Shown here one piece after another: positions 23,622 to 31,375 of a stretch of DNA of 31,375 nucleotides (position 1 is the first letter of the stretch; each line of letters begins with the position of its first letter). The notes beneath the pieces are model-generated. The model had not been told where the DNA came from and did not search any database. It saw nothing but the letters and a program-made list of their open reading frames with translations. A program made the translations under genes and the position numbers. The stretch covers positions 1 to 31,375 of the forward strand of contig JAGXHL010000080.1 of NCBI GenBank assembly GCA_024636215.1, written 5' to 3'. The stretch comes from Deltaproteobacteria bacterium (GTDB lineage Bacteria > Desulfobacterota > Desulfuromonadia > Desulfuromonadales > BM103).

Positions 23622-25937
23622 ATGGCAGCAATCATTACAGGCTATGATGAGAAACAACGCCGCATCTCTACCCAGGCGCTTTTGCAGCAGATCTATCACT
23701 CGCTGGAACAGGGTGAGACGGAGTTTGAAGTAACCTCCTCAGGGCATCACAACATCGGTGGCCCTCTCTGGACGCAAGACGGCCGCCCGCTTAAGTTCCG
23801 GGTGAAAAACCCGGGCCAACGGGTTGGCTCCTTTGGTCTCGAAGGGACTGAGATCGTGGTCGAGGGTTCGGCTCCGGCCGATGCCGGCTGGCTGAATGCT
23901 GGTGCTGAACTAACCATTCTTGGAGACGGTGGCGATACCACGGCGCACTGCGCTGCGAGCGGCAAGATTTATGTTGCCGGCCGCGTTGGGACCCGTTCCG
24001 GTTCGCTGATGAAGCACGACCCGGCTTACGATGCGCCGGAATTCTGGATCCTGAAAAGTACCGGCTCCTTTTCCTTTGAGTTCATGGGTGGCGGCATCGG
24101 GGTTGTTTGCGGTTATGACCTTGAAGATCTGCCTTCAATCCTCGGTGACCGCTCCTGCATGGGCATGGTCGGCGGCACCATCTATGTGCGTGGCTCGGTT
24201 GCAGGCCTCTCTGACGATGTCTGGATCCTCGCTCTGGACGATGGAGACAAAGCCTTTCTGAAAGCGAATATGCCGGGCTTCCTGGGCAAGATCGGACGTC
24301 CTCAACTGGAAAAAGAGCTGACCGATTTCTCGCAATGGCAGAAGATTGTTGCCAAGACCTACGAGGAGCGCAACGTCCGCTCACGCATGACCCTGCGCGA
24401 GTTCCGGGATCAGAAGTGGATCGTTGAGGGCGGCATCTTTGCCGACGTTGTCAAGGACAACTACGCGCATGTCGCCGGGCTGGTTAATGTCGGTGACGAT
24501 CGCATCAAGATCCCGCACTGGCAGGACAAGCGCTTTGGTGCCCCCTGTCAGGTGGCCTGCCCGTCAAATATTCCGACCCAGGACCGCATCAACCTGTTGC
24601 GCCAGGGCAAATATGAAGAAGCCCTCGCGCTGGTGCTCAAGTACTCGCCTTTCCCGGCCAGTGTCTGCGGTGAGGTCTGTCCGAACCTCTGCATGGACGC
24701 CTGCAGCCGCCGTTATATTGACAAGCCGGTGGCGATGAAAGAACTCGGTCGTCTGTCGCGCGATGTTGCTGCCCCGGAGCTGAAACCGGAATCCGGCAAG
24801 CAGGTTGCGGTTATCGGTGGTGGACCCGGGGGTCTGGCTGCGGCATGGCAGCTGCGCCTGCTTGGTCATGACGTGACCGTTTACGAAGCCGATGCAGAGA
24901 TCGGTGGCAAGCTGCGCCAGGTTATCCCGACGGATCGCCTGCCTGCCGATTCTCTGGCATCCGAAATTCAACGCATCAAGGCTGTTGGCATTACGGTCAA
25001 AAACAATACCAGGGTTGATGCGGCTCTGTTTGAGAATATTCATAAAGAGTCTGATGCTGTGGTGATCGCTTCCGGTGCACATAACCCGGTGGTGATTCCT
25101 TTTCCGGGGCATGAGCTGATGACCCGGGGCCTTGATTTCCTCAAGGATGTCAATGCGGGTAAGCAACCGAAGATCGGCAAACGCGTCATCGTGATCGGTG
25201 CCGGTAACGCCGGCATGGATGTCTGTCTCGGCGCCTACGCCATGGGTGCGCAACACGTGCTGGCCATCGATATCCAGCGGCCGGCGGCTTTCAAACACGA
25301 GATCGACGCTGTTAAGGCTTTAGGCGGTGAAATTCGCTGGCCGGTCTTCATCGAAAAGGTCACCAGACAAGGTCTGCTCACCAAGGACGGTGAGTTGATT
25401 GAAGCCGATGAAGTGATCATTGCCATTGGTGAGCGCCCGGACCTCTCCTATGTGCCACGCGAATGGCTGAGCGATCGTGGCATGATGGACGTTGACGCCT
25501 GCAACCAGGTGGTCAAGGCCGGGGGGGTCTTCTCAATCGGTGACACGGTCCGGCCCGGTCTGCTCACCCACGCGATCGGCGCTGGTCAGGAAACGGCTCT
25601 GCTGATTGACGATTATCTCGCCGGCAAAGAGCTTGAGCCGATCATCAAACCTGAAATGATCAACCAGAGTTGTCTCTCCAAGGAACTCTTCAAGCCGCGT
25701 AACCGTGGCAAGTTCTGTGTCACTGACGCCAGGGACGAGACCTTGCGCTGTCTCTCCTGCGGAACCTGCCGTGATTGCACCATGTGTCTCGAAGCCTGCC
25801 CCGAGGGTGCGATCAGTCGTGTCGAAAAAGAGGATGGGACCTTCGAGTATGTCTCTGACGATGAGGTCTGTATCGGCTGCAGTGTCTGTGCGGGGATTTG
25901 CCCTTGTGGCGTCTGGGCTATGGAGATCACCGTCTAG
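23622..25937 (+). CDS. Glutamate synthase fusion: GXGXG domain + NAD(P)H-dependent GltD-type oxidoreductase + ferredoxin
   Basis: This 771-residue protein fuses three functions. Residues 1-250 are the GXGXG beta-helix that in large GltB proteins is C-terminal (NIGGPLW, YVAGRVGTRSG, GMVGGTIYVRG). Residues 300-670 are the small subunit: an N-terminal Fer4 domain (C309, C313, C349, C353, C357, C361), FAD site VIGGGPGGLAAA at 397-408 and nucleotide site VIGAGNAGMD at 524-533. Residues 705-765 hold a double [4Fe-4S] ferredoxin. The ATG at 23622 has AAGGG at eight bases and matches the domain start; the frame is open to 23511, adding a Pro-rich stretch made by the C-rich repeat. It completes the operon and feeds electrons to the FMN subunit. 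Confidence 0.9.
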   Translation: MAAIITGYDEKQRRISTQALLQQIYHSLEQGETEFEVTSSGHHNIGGPLWTQDGRPLKFRVKNPGQRVGSFGLEGTEIVVEGSAPADAGWLNAGAELTILGDGGDTTAHCAASGKIYVAGRVGTRSGSLMKHDPAYDAPEFWILKSTGSFSFEFMGGGIGVVCGYDLEDLPSILGDRSCMGMVGGTIYVRGSVAGLSDDVWILALDDGDKAFLKANMPGFLGKIGRPQLEKELTDFSQWQKIVAKTYEERNVRSRMTLREFRDQKWIVEGGIFADVVKDNYAHVAGLVNVGDDRIKIPHWQDKRFGAPCQVACPSNIPTQDRINLLRQGKYEEALALVLKYSPFPASVCGEVCPNLCMDACSRRYIDKPVAMKELGRLSRDVAAPELKPESGKQVAVIGGGPGGLAAAWQLRLLGHDVTVYEADAEIGGKLRQVIPTDRLPADSLASEIQRIKAVGITVKNNTRVDAALFENIHKESDAVVIASGAHNPVVIPFPGHELMTRGLDFLKDVNAGKQPKIGKRVIVIGAGNAGMDVCLGAYAMGAQHVLAIDIQRPAAFKHEIDAVKALGGEIRWPVFIEKVTRQGLLTKDGELIEADEVIIAIGERPDLSYVPREWLSDRGMMDVDACNQVVKAGGVFSIGDTVRPGLLTHAIGAGQETALLIDDYLAGKELEPIIKPEMINQSCLSKELFKPRNRGKFCVTDARDETLRCLSCGTCRDCTMCLEACPEGAISRVEKEDGTFEYVSDDEVCIGCSVCAGICPCGVWAMEITV

Positions 25938-26110
25938 GAGACTGTCGGCTTGGCCAATATTTGTTCCCTTGGGGATAAATTGTGCACCCTCTTGGTTCAC
26001 TCGGAAACTGCAACATCCATTTCCCCCGGCTTGGTGGACACTGCAGGGAAATCATTATTGCTCTGTAAGAAATTTGTGAGATATCAGTAAGATAGTGCAA
26101 TAATTTATTC

Positions 26111-26138
26111 TTGACAAGCACGAGGGGGCTTGTTAATT
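26111..26138 (+). promoter_or_regulatory. Promoter of the riboswitch transcript with overlapping inverted repeat
   Basis: A consensus TTGACA (26111-26116) precedes an AT-rich -10 region (best candidate GTTAAT at 26132-26137, short spacing). An inverted repeat TTGACAAGC / GCTTGTTAA (26111-26119, 26128-26136, one mismatch) covers the promoter and may be an operator. The gap 25938-26110 shows no gene or clear terminator. Confidence 0.45.
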
Positions 26139-26158
26139 AAATAAACGCGAATTAAAGA

Positions 26159-26260
26159 ATTCTCCGATAAGAGCAAAGCTGGAGCAATCCAGTGACGCAA
26201 AGCGGCAGATCCATCAAAGCTTAAAAGGCAGGGGTGGATGGCTGAGCTACCGAAGAGAGC
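26159..26260 (+). ncRNA. GEMM-I riboswitch aptamer with A20 signature (cyclic GMP-AMP type, GEMM-Ib)
   Basis: The aptamer core is recognisable against the Vibrio Vc2 GEMM-I sequence. AAGAGCAAAG (26169-26178) corresponds to CAGGGCAAAC. The P1b hairpin CTGGA/TCCAG is capped by a GNRA loop GCAA (26184-26187). TGACGCAAAGC (26193-26203) is the hallmark strand with the intercalating A. A second stem pairs ATCCATC (26209-26215) with GGTGGAT (26233-26239), and GCTACCGA closes the core. The base equivalent to Vc2 G20 is A at 26172. In Geobacter this change marks switches that sense 3',3'-cGAMP rather than c-di-GMP. The ligand call is an inference from that base. Confidence 0.85.
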
Positions 26261-26282
26261 CCCGATGGTTGATCAATCGATG

Positions 26283-26317
26283 CCTGTCTTCGTTTAACGG
26301 AGGTAGGTATTTTTGTT
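26283..26317 (+). terminator. Terminator, expression platform of the riboswitch
   Basis: CCTGTCTTCG (26283-26292... pairing with CGGAGGTAGG ending at 26307) forms a ten-pair stem with several G-U pairs and a TTTAA loop, followed by TATTTTTGTTT. It lies 20 nt after the aptamer and 70 nt before the coding region, the place for ligand-controlled read-through. Confidence 0.65.
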
Positions 26318-26385
26318 TGGTATGGAGTTGTTACTTGGCATGATTTGAAACAAATATTGCGCAATCGGGGTGGGGGGCTACCGTT

Positions 26386-28590
26386 TTGGCTGCAGGCAGT
26401 GATCAATCAAATCTAATGAAAATGGCGCTGGGGCGCGATGAGGTGCTATGGCTGATTGGTAGCCTGAGTCAACTGCATCGTCTTCCTTTTGATGCCAGGC
26501 TCGTCGCTCAGCAATTCCCTCCTCCATATACCCAGGCGACTTTCCATGAAGCGGCTCGCAGTCTTGGCTTTAAGACCGGAGCTCATCGGTTAGATGGCAA
26601 AAGCTGGCAAGGGATTCCGTTGCCTGCGATTGCCTTCTTGCGGTCGGAATCGCTGGTGCAACCGGTACCCTCGGAGGAGGGTGTTGAAGACTCGCCCGAA
26701 GCAACCGACATCCCGCCATCCATTCCCCTGCTGATCGTTAAAACCGATGCCGAAAAGATGATCGGTTTTCGGGCCGGTTCACAAACCCCTGAAGAAATCT
26801 TAACTGCAACAGCTTTAGAGCAACTCGAACCCGATCTGATTCTTGTCTCCCGTGATGATTTGCCTGCCGCTGGCGAGGTTGAGGAGATTGCTGGTTTTGC
26901 GACCGAGAAGAAGAAATTCGGTTTTGGCTGGTTCGTCGCGGAGCTGCTTAAACACAAAAAGATCTGGCGCGATGTTCTGCTTGCCTCGCTGTCGATTCAA
27001 CTGGTTGGCTTGGCGACACCGCTCTTTACCCAAGTTATCATCGACAAGGTGGTGGTGCATCAGACCCGCAGTACCCTGATCGTGCTTGGCGTGGCCCTGA
27101 TCATGTTTATGGTCTTCTCCACAGGCATGAGCTGGCTGCGCCAATATCTGGTGCTGCATACCGGCAATCGTATCGACGCCGTGTTGGGAAGCAAGGTTTT
27201 TCGTCATCTACTCAGATTACCGCTGCCCTACTTTGAGAACCGCCCGACCGGCACCCAGATCGCCAGATTGCAAGGGGTGGAAACCATCCGTAATTTCGTT
27301 TCCGGCGCGGCCATAACCCTGCTGCTCGATCTGCCCTTTCTCTTCATCTTCCTGGCGGTGATGTTTGCTTACTCCTGGGAACTTTCCCTGATCGCTGTCG
27401 GGATACTCAGTATCATTAGTCTGATGAGTTTTTTGATGGTCCCCATCTTCCGCGAGAAACTCAACCTGCAGTTCATGCTCGGCGCTCAGAACCAGGCCTT
27501 TTTGACTGAATACATTGCCGGCATGTCTACCGTCAAATCGTTACAGATGGAGCCGGATGTCGATAAGAAATACGGCAACCTTTTTTCCCGCTACCTGTCA
27601 GCCGGATTTGCGACCCGTCAGGTCGGTAACACCTACAACGTGATCGCCAACGGGCTGGAACAGATCATGACTCTGTCTCTGCTGCTGGTCGGGGCGTTGC
27701 TGGTTATGCGTAACGAAGGGTTCACCGTCGGTATGCTGGTGGCGTTTCAGATGTTCGCTTCACGTATGAGCCAGCCGATGTTGCGCCTGGTTGGATTGTG
27801 GCAGGAGTTCCAGCAAGCCAACATCGCCGTCAAGCGTTTGGGCGATATCCTCGACATGCCGCAGGAACCGCACACCCTCACTCCCAATCGCGAGAATGTT
27901 GGCGTTGGGCGAATCGATATGATCGATCTGGCTTTCCGCTACTCCGAGAATCACCCCTGGCTCTACCGTAACTTGAACCTTTCCTTTAAACCCGGTCATC
28001 TGACTGTGTTGGCCGGCGCCTCTGGCTGCGGCAAGAGTACGCTGGCCAAGCTTCTGCTCGGCTTCTATCTGCCGCAGGAGGGGAAGATTGCATTGGATGG
28101 CAAGGATATCCGCTATCTCGCGGCCAACGAGCTGCGTAGCGTGTTTGGCGTGGTGCCACAGGAAACGGTGCTTTTCTCCGGTACGCTTTACGACAACCTG
28201 GTGATGGCTCATCCCCATGCGACTTTCGCTGAGGTGATTCAGGCCTGCAAGGCCGCGGAGATCCACGAGGTTATCGAATCGCTCTCCGAAGGTTATCAGA
28301 CCGAGATCGGCGAACGTGGTACAGGATTGTCAGGTGGGCAGCGGCAACGCCTCGCCATTGCCCGGGCGTTACTTAAAAAGCCCAAGATTCTGATCTTTGA
28401 TGAAGCGGTTTCCAACCTCGATCAACATACGGCGGAGCTGTTTGCTAAGACCATTAATAAGCTTAAGGGCAAGGTGACGATGTTGTTTATTACCCATCAG
28501 GTGCCTAAGGGGTTGCAGGTGGATGAGGTGGTGGAGCTTGGTGCGATTGTTCGGCAGATGGGGCTGGTTGAGGAGGCGCAGGCGGGGTGA
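26386..28590 (+). CDS. Type I secretion ABC transporter with C39-like domain (HlyB-type)
   Basis: This inner-membrane ATPase exports RTX-type proteins through a type I secretion channel. The 734-residue product has an N-terminal C39-peptidase-like domain (about 15-155) in which the catalytic Cys position reads LIGSLSQLH, so it is a non-cleaving docking domain as in HlyB. Membrane helices follow (about 180-470), then the ATPase domain with Walker A GASGCGKST at 544-552, signature LSGGQ at 648-652, Walker B ILIFDEA ending at E673-A674 and the H-loop ITHQ. The start is TTG at 26386, with a G-rich site (GGGGTGGGGGG) upstream; an ATG at 26416 is possible but lacks a binding site. No HlyD-type adaptor gene follows. 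It appears to be under riboswitch control. Confidence 0.92.
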   Translation: MAAGSDQSNLMKMALGRDEVLWLIGSLSQLHRLPFDARLVAQQFPPPYTQATFHEAARSLGFKTGAHRLDGKSWQGIPLPAIAFLRSESLVQPVPSEEGVEDSPEATDIPPSIPLLIVKTDAEKMIGFRAGSQTPEEILTATALEQLEPDLILVSRDDLPAAGEVEEIAGFATEKKKFGFGWFVAELLKHKKIWRDVLLASLSIQLVGLATPLFTQVIIDKVVVHQTRSTLIVLGVALIMFMVFSTGMSWLRQYLVLHTGNRIDAVLGSKVFRHLLRLPLPYFENRPTGTQIARLQGVETIRNFVSGAAITLLLDLPFLFIFLAVMFAYSWELSLIAVGILSIISLMSFLMVPIFREKLNLQFMLGAQNQAFLTEYIAGMSTVKSLQMEPDVDKKYGNLFSRYLSAGFATRQVGNTYNVIANGLEQIMTLSLLLVGALLVMRNEGFTVGMLVAFQMFASRMSQPMLRLVGLWQEFQQANIAVKRLGDILDMPQEPHTLTPNRENVGVGRIDMIDLAFRYSENHPWLYRNLNLSFKPGHLTVLAGASGCGKSTLAKLLLGFYLPQEGKIALDGKDIRYLAANELRSVFGVVPQETVLFSGTLYDNLVMAHPHATFAEVIQACKAAEIHEVIESLSEGYQTEIGERGTGLSGGQRQRLAIARALLKKPKILIFDEAVSNLDQHTAELFAKTINKLKGKVTMLFITHQVPKGLQVDEVVELGAIVRQMGLVEEAQAG

Positions 28591-28727
28591 TTAAGAAGTT
28601 ATGGGCATGTTTTTGGGGTCAAAAATGAGCCTATAGCGTCTAAAAACGCACTTTTATGGGGTGATATTTCTGTAAAAACAGATGGTTAACTTGGTCCGAC
28701 ACCGGAGTGTCATTAAAGAGAGGGATT

Positions 28728-29288
28728 ATGGAAAGAGAGAGGCCTGCAGAGACTAGTACTGCCAACAATGAGTTGTTGTTAATTTACATAGCAAAATACT
28801 CAAAGTTGAAAATGATTATGTCTTTAATACTGATAATACCATTACCGTTATATCTAATGATGCAGGTTTCATATGTCAACTACATTGAAAACGATTATGT
28901 GTATTTCGTTTGTTTTTTATTATTGTCCTTTTTATTGATTGTAATTGCTGTTGATTCTCTTTTGTTCAATACCCTCGCATTTTACAAAGATAGGGTTGTT
29001 AAAACTTGGTTTTTTTTAGGTTCTGTAAATATATATTATTCAAGAGCAAAAGTTATTGACCCTCCAAGTTGTCTTAAATTTTTTTCAAGCGCACACCAAA
29101 TTAGGAAAACTGATGATTCTGGAAAAACATTATTAAGACAAATACCAATTTTTTATATGTCTTTTTTCTTCAACGCGAAAGACAAAAGGATAATAGAAAA
29201 TATTATGGACTATTTAACTGGTGACAAACAAAACAATCCACGAGTTTTTAAGCAAAGTATATTGCATAAGGAGGTAGTATGTCAGTAG
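28728..29288 (+). CDS. AT-rich small membrane protein, function unknown (possible partner or immunity protein)
   Basis: This 186-residue protein has two hydrophobic segments (about 28-48 and 57-80) followed by a cytoplasmic-looking part of about 100 residues that resembles a PH-like membrane-protein tail (YKDRVVKTWFFLGSVNIYY), though I do not recognise the family. AGAGGG lies before the ATG at 28728; seven codons upstream are open but lack a site. Base composition is far more AT-rich than the neighbouring genes, with AAA/AAT/TTT codons dominating, which suggests transfer. Its end overlaps the start of the RTX-like gene by ten bases and carries that gene's AAGGAGGT site, so the two are coupled. 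The gap 28591-28727 holds only two small hairpins. Confidence 0.75.
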   Translation: MERERPAETSTANNELLLIYIAKYSKLKMIMSLILIIPLPLYLMMQVSYVNYIENDYVYFVCFLLLSFLLIVIAVDSLLFNTLAFYKDRVVKTWFFLGSVNIYYSRAKVIDPPSCLKFFSSAHQIRKTDDSGKTLLRQIPIFYMSFFFNAKDKRIIENIMDYLTGDKQNNPRVFKQSILHKEVVCQ

Positions 29289-31258
29289 TAGGTATAGCAG
29301 TTAAACTTGGTATCGAAGTTACTTCTGAGGCTGGCAAAAATGGAGCTAAAGCATTAGGTGTATCAACTAAATTCTCAGAAGAAGCGAGTGCAGCCTTTAA
29401 AGTTGTCAATCAGGGTATCGGTGATGCAATAGAGGTCCAATATAGTGAAGATAATAGTGGGTTAAGTAAGACAGAAAAGGTTGCAGTGTCAACTCTTGTT
29501 GAAACAGTTGGTACTGCTGCTCTTATCGCAATGGTTGGAGCAACTGGCGGAGCAGCTCTTCTGATAGTAGGTGGAGTCCTTGTTTTGGTCGCCGCGAATG
29601 AGGAGGCCTTATATGAAACATATGCTCAATTGAAAGAGGTTGGTTTCGATGCACTTAATAACACCCTTGAAAGTTTGAATAACGACATTTATCCCCCTTT
29701 ACCATCTGATAGTATAGATACGCGTCGTTGCCATCCCTCTGAAGATGTCAATCTTGGATTCTCAACCGCCCGATTTGCCACCGAACGTCGCGACCCACTA
29801 ACGTTTGATCTCGATGGTGATGGTCTAGAAACCATCGGCATCAACTCTGCTAATCCTATCCTTTTCGACCACACAGGTGATGGCATCAAAACAGCAACCG
29901 GTTGGATCAAACCAGACGATGGCTTCCTTGTACTCGACCGCAACGGTAACGGCACAATTGATAACGGTACAGAACTGTTTGGTGACTCCACGCCCCTGCT
30001 TGTTAGCGATGGCAACGTCATCGGACAAGCCGAAGACGGGTTTGACGCCCTGGCTCAAGAAGACACCAACGGGGACGGTGTCGTTAATGCACAGGACACC
30101 CGCTTCAATGACCTGCGCATCTGGCGCGATCTCAACAGCGACGGCATCAGTCAGGCAGGCGAACTGCAAAGCTTGACCGAGGCTGGCATCACCGCGATCA
30201 ATGTTGCCAAAACTGAAAACTCCCAACCTTTGGCCAACGGCAATCTGCTCGCCGATATCGGTAGCTATGTACGTAATGATGGTAGCGAAGGTGGTGTGGG
30301 GTCTGTCAGCGCCGAGATAGGCGATATCGATCTCTCAGAAAACACTTTCTACAGTGAATTCGCCGACAGCATTCCTCTCACCGAAGAAGCGCAGGCTCTT
30401 CCCGACATGAACGGTTCCGGGCAGGTGCGTTCCCTGCGCGAGGCGGCAAGTCTCTCCCCAGAAGTGGCAGCAATCCTCGACCAATATGCACAAGCCACCA
30501 CACGCTCCGCACAGCTGGCGCTTCTCGATCAACTGATCGTCGCTTGGGGAGAGACCTCAGCGTTGGCTGTTACAGGAGACGGCGCATACGATGGTGCTGA
30601 AACCACTGTGTCCATTGCTGGACACGCTGAAGGCAGCGCTGGTTACGAAGCATGGATGACCAAGTTGCAGACGCTGGAGCGTTTCAATGGTCGTACTTTT
30701 GCTGCCCCAACTGAAGGCGCGGTGAGCGTTTCCATTAACCTCTTTGGAGGTCGACAGAATTTCCTCAATCAGTCCTGGGCCGCATTGCGGCAATCAGTCT
30801 ATGACGGCCTATTGTTGCAGACCCGCCTTAAACCATATATGGACACCATAATGCTTAAACAGAGCGACCACGGTGTCAATCTTGAATTCTGTGAATTTGT
30901 TGTTGGTTTTGATTTCACAGGTTTTTATGCTGCTCTGTCCACTAGATTTGAGGGCATGTCTGGCGAAGCTGTGCGCGATCTGCTCGATCTACAGCGCATA
31001 GCTGGTATCGACCTGAACGGCATGGGCTGGGACGGCTACGGGCAACTACGTGGTTGGTTGGCCGAGACAGTTGACAGTACTGACCCGACCCTGAATGCTA
31101 CGTTAATTGCAGCTCTCGGCGACTTCGGTTATCCAGGTCTGCAGACCGACGGCAGCGGCACCAACGCCAGCGAAGCGGTGATTGGCGACGATGCCGGTGC
31201 AACGCTTAACGGTGAAGCGAAAAGGGGTCAGGCTTGCAAACTTGCATACTTGTGTTAA
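29279..31258 (+). CDS. EF-hand/RTX-like secreted protein, truncated at the RTX region
   Basis: The protein is probably a type I secretion substrate of 659 residues. Residues 1-158 are AT-rich and include a Gly/Ala/Val-rich hydrophobic stretch (about 76-106, VGATGGAALLIVGG) resembling a glycine zipper. From about 170 the composition returns to the local norm and calcium-binding loops appear: DLDGDG at 177, DRNGNGTIDNG at 220, DTNGDGVVNAQD at 262-273 and DLNSDGISQAGE at 284-295, the last two fitting the 12-residue EF-hand. The C-terminal part matches the pre-repeat region of RTX proteins and ends EAVIGDDAGATLNG, where glycine-rich nonapeptides would begin. There the frame turns into a 14-residue unrelated tail next to a transposase leader. 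The RTX repeats and secretion signal are missing, so this is probably a truncated gene. AAGGAGGT sets the start. Confidence 0.8.
   Translation: MSVVGIAVKLGIEVTSEAGKNGAKALGVSTKFSEEASAAFKVVNQGIGDAIEVQYSEDNSGLSKTEKVAVSTLVETVGTAALIAMVGATGGAALLIVGGVLVLVAANEEALYETYAQLKEVGFDALNNTLESLNNDIYPPLPSDSIDTRRCHPSEDVNLGFSTARFATERRDPLTFDLDGDGLETIGINSANPILFDHTGDGIKTATGWIKPDDGFLVLDRNGNGTIDNGTELFGDSTPLLVSDGNVIGQAEDGFDALAQEDTNGDGVVNAQDTRFNDLRIWRDLNSDGISQAGELQSLTEAGITAINVAKTENSQPLANGNLLADIGSYVRNDGSEGGVGSVSAEIGDIDLSENTFYSEFADSIPLTEEAQALPDMNGSGQVRSLREAASLSPEVAAILDQYAQATTRSAQLALLDQLIVAWGETSALAVTGDGAYDGAETTVSIAGHAEGSAGYEAWMTKLQTLERFNGRTFAAPTEGAVSVSINLFGGRQNFLNQSWAALRQSVYDGLLLQTRLKPYMDTIMLKQSDHGVNLEFCEFVVGFDFTGFYAALSTRFEGMSGEAVRDLLDLQRIAGIDLNGMGWDGYGQLRGWLAETVDSTDPTLNATLIAALGDFGYPGLQTDGSGTNASEAVIGDDAGATLNGEAKRGQACKLAYLC
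31233..31256 (+). repeat. Imperfect 8-bp tandem repeat in the transposase leader
   Basis: CTTGCAAA, CTTGCATA and CTTGTGTT follow one another directly, just before the RAYT gene. Together with GGGGTCAGG upstream (31224-31232) they resemble the leaders commonly seen before REP-associated transposase genes. The first foreign bases lie around 31213-31222. Confidence 0.5.
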
Positions 31259-31270
31259 TCTACCAAAACC

Positions 31271-31375
31271 ATGGCTCGCAAACCACGCATACACTATCCC
31301 GCCGCTCTTTATCACGTCATGTTGCGTGGTAATGGTGGCGCGGACATCTTCTTTGATGACGATGATCGTTATCGT
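31271..31375 (+). CDS. REP-associated tyrosine transposase (RAYT, Y1_Tnp/IS200-like), partial
   Basis: A frame starts at ATG 31271 and runs off the window after 35 codons. The visible N-terminus (MARKPRIHYPAALYHVMLRG, then NGG and DIFFDDDDRYR) is the conserved opening of Y1-type RAYT transposases, single-strand DNA nucleases that handle REP palindromes. The HUH motif and catalytic Tyr lie beyond the edge. No good ribosome binding site precedes the ATG. It begins 12 bp after the stop of the RTX-like gene, which it appears to have interrupted. Confidence 0.88.
   Translation, partial: MARKPRIHYPAALYHVMLRGNGGADIFFDDDDRYR

Overview
The window looks like chromosomal DNA of a strictly or facultatively anaerobic, metal-respiring deltaproteobacterium of the Desulfuromonadales (Geobacter/Desulfuromonas/Pelobacter neighbourhood). 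The grounds are a decaheme cytochrome paired with an MtrB/PioB-type porin, a glutamate synthase split over three genes with extra ferredoxin domains, a good RpoN (-24/-12) promoter, and a GEMM-I riboswitch with the A20 signature known from Geobacter cyclic GMP-AMP switches. Taxonomy is an inference; no rRNA or tRNA gene is present.

Layout. 1-253: left edge with a hairpin-rich stretch and the terminator of the first operon. 254-5887 (minus): a tripartite RND efflux operon (adaptor, inner-membrane pump, outer-membrane lipoprotein). 6221-8324 (minus): prmA, rsmE and a small zinc-ribbon gene, each overlapping the next by ATGA. 8575-9381: the PEP synthase/PPDK regulatory kinase-phosphotransferase. 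9477-13185: an OmpR-type response regulator, its sensor kinase, a perfect terminator, then a DegP/HtrA periplasmic protease. 13320-16635 (minus): MtrB/PioB-type porin and lipid-anchored decaheme cytochrome, with a divergent LysR regulator at 16871-17806. 17893-20437: beta-carbonic anhydrase, a J-domain protein (minus), a previously uncalled 57-codon gene, and a branched-chain aminotransferase. 20651-25937: sigma-54 promoter and a three-gene glutamate synthase operon. 26111-31258: promoter, A20-type GEMM-I riboswitch, terminator, a type I secretion ABC transporter, an AT-rich small membrane protein, and a modular EF-hand/RTX-like secreted protein. 31271-end: the start of a RAYT (REP-associated tyrosine transposase), which appears to have cut off the RTX tail.

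The three most interesting points follow. (1) The porin is interrupted by a single in-frame UGA (13797-13799). The downstream 158 codons are intact and end in a correct barrel terminus, and a 9-bp hairpin with a G-first apical loop sits 23 nt after the UGA, as expected for a bacterial SECIS; this may be a selenocysteine-containing electron-conduit porin, although a recent nonsense mutation or sequencing error is not excluded. (2) A cGAMP-type riboswitch with a terminator platform appears to control a type I secretion/RTX-like locus rather than cytochromes. (3) That locus has the look of a mosaic secreted effector: a glycine-zipper N-terminus, EF-hand loops, and an AT-rich overlapping membrane-protein gene that could be its partner, truncated at the RTX region by a transposase.
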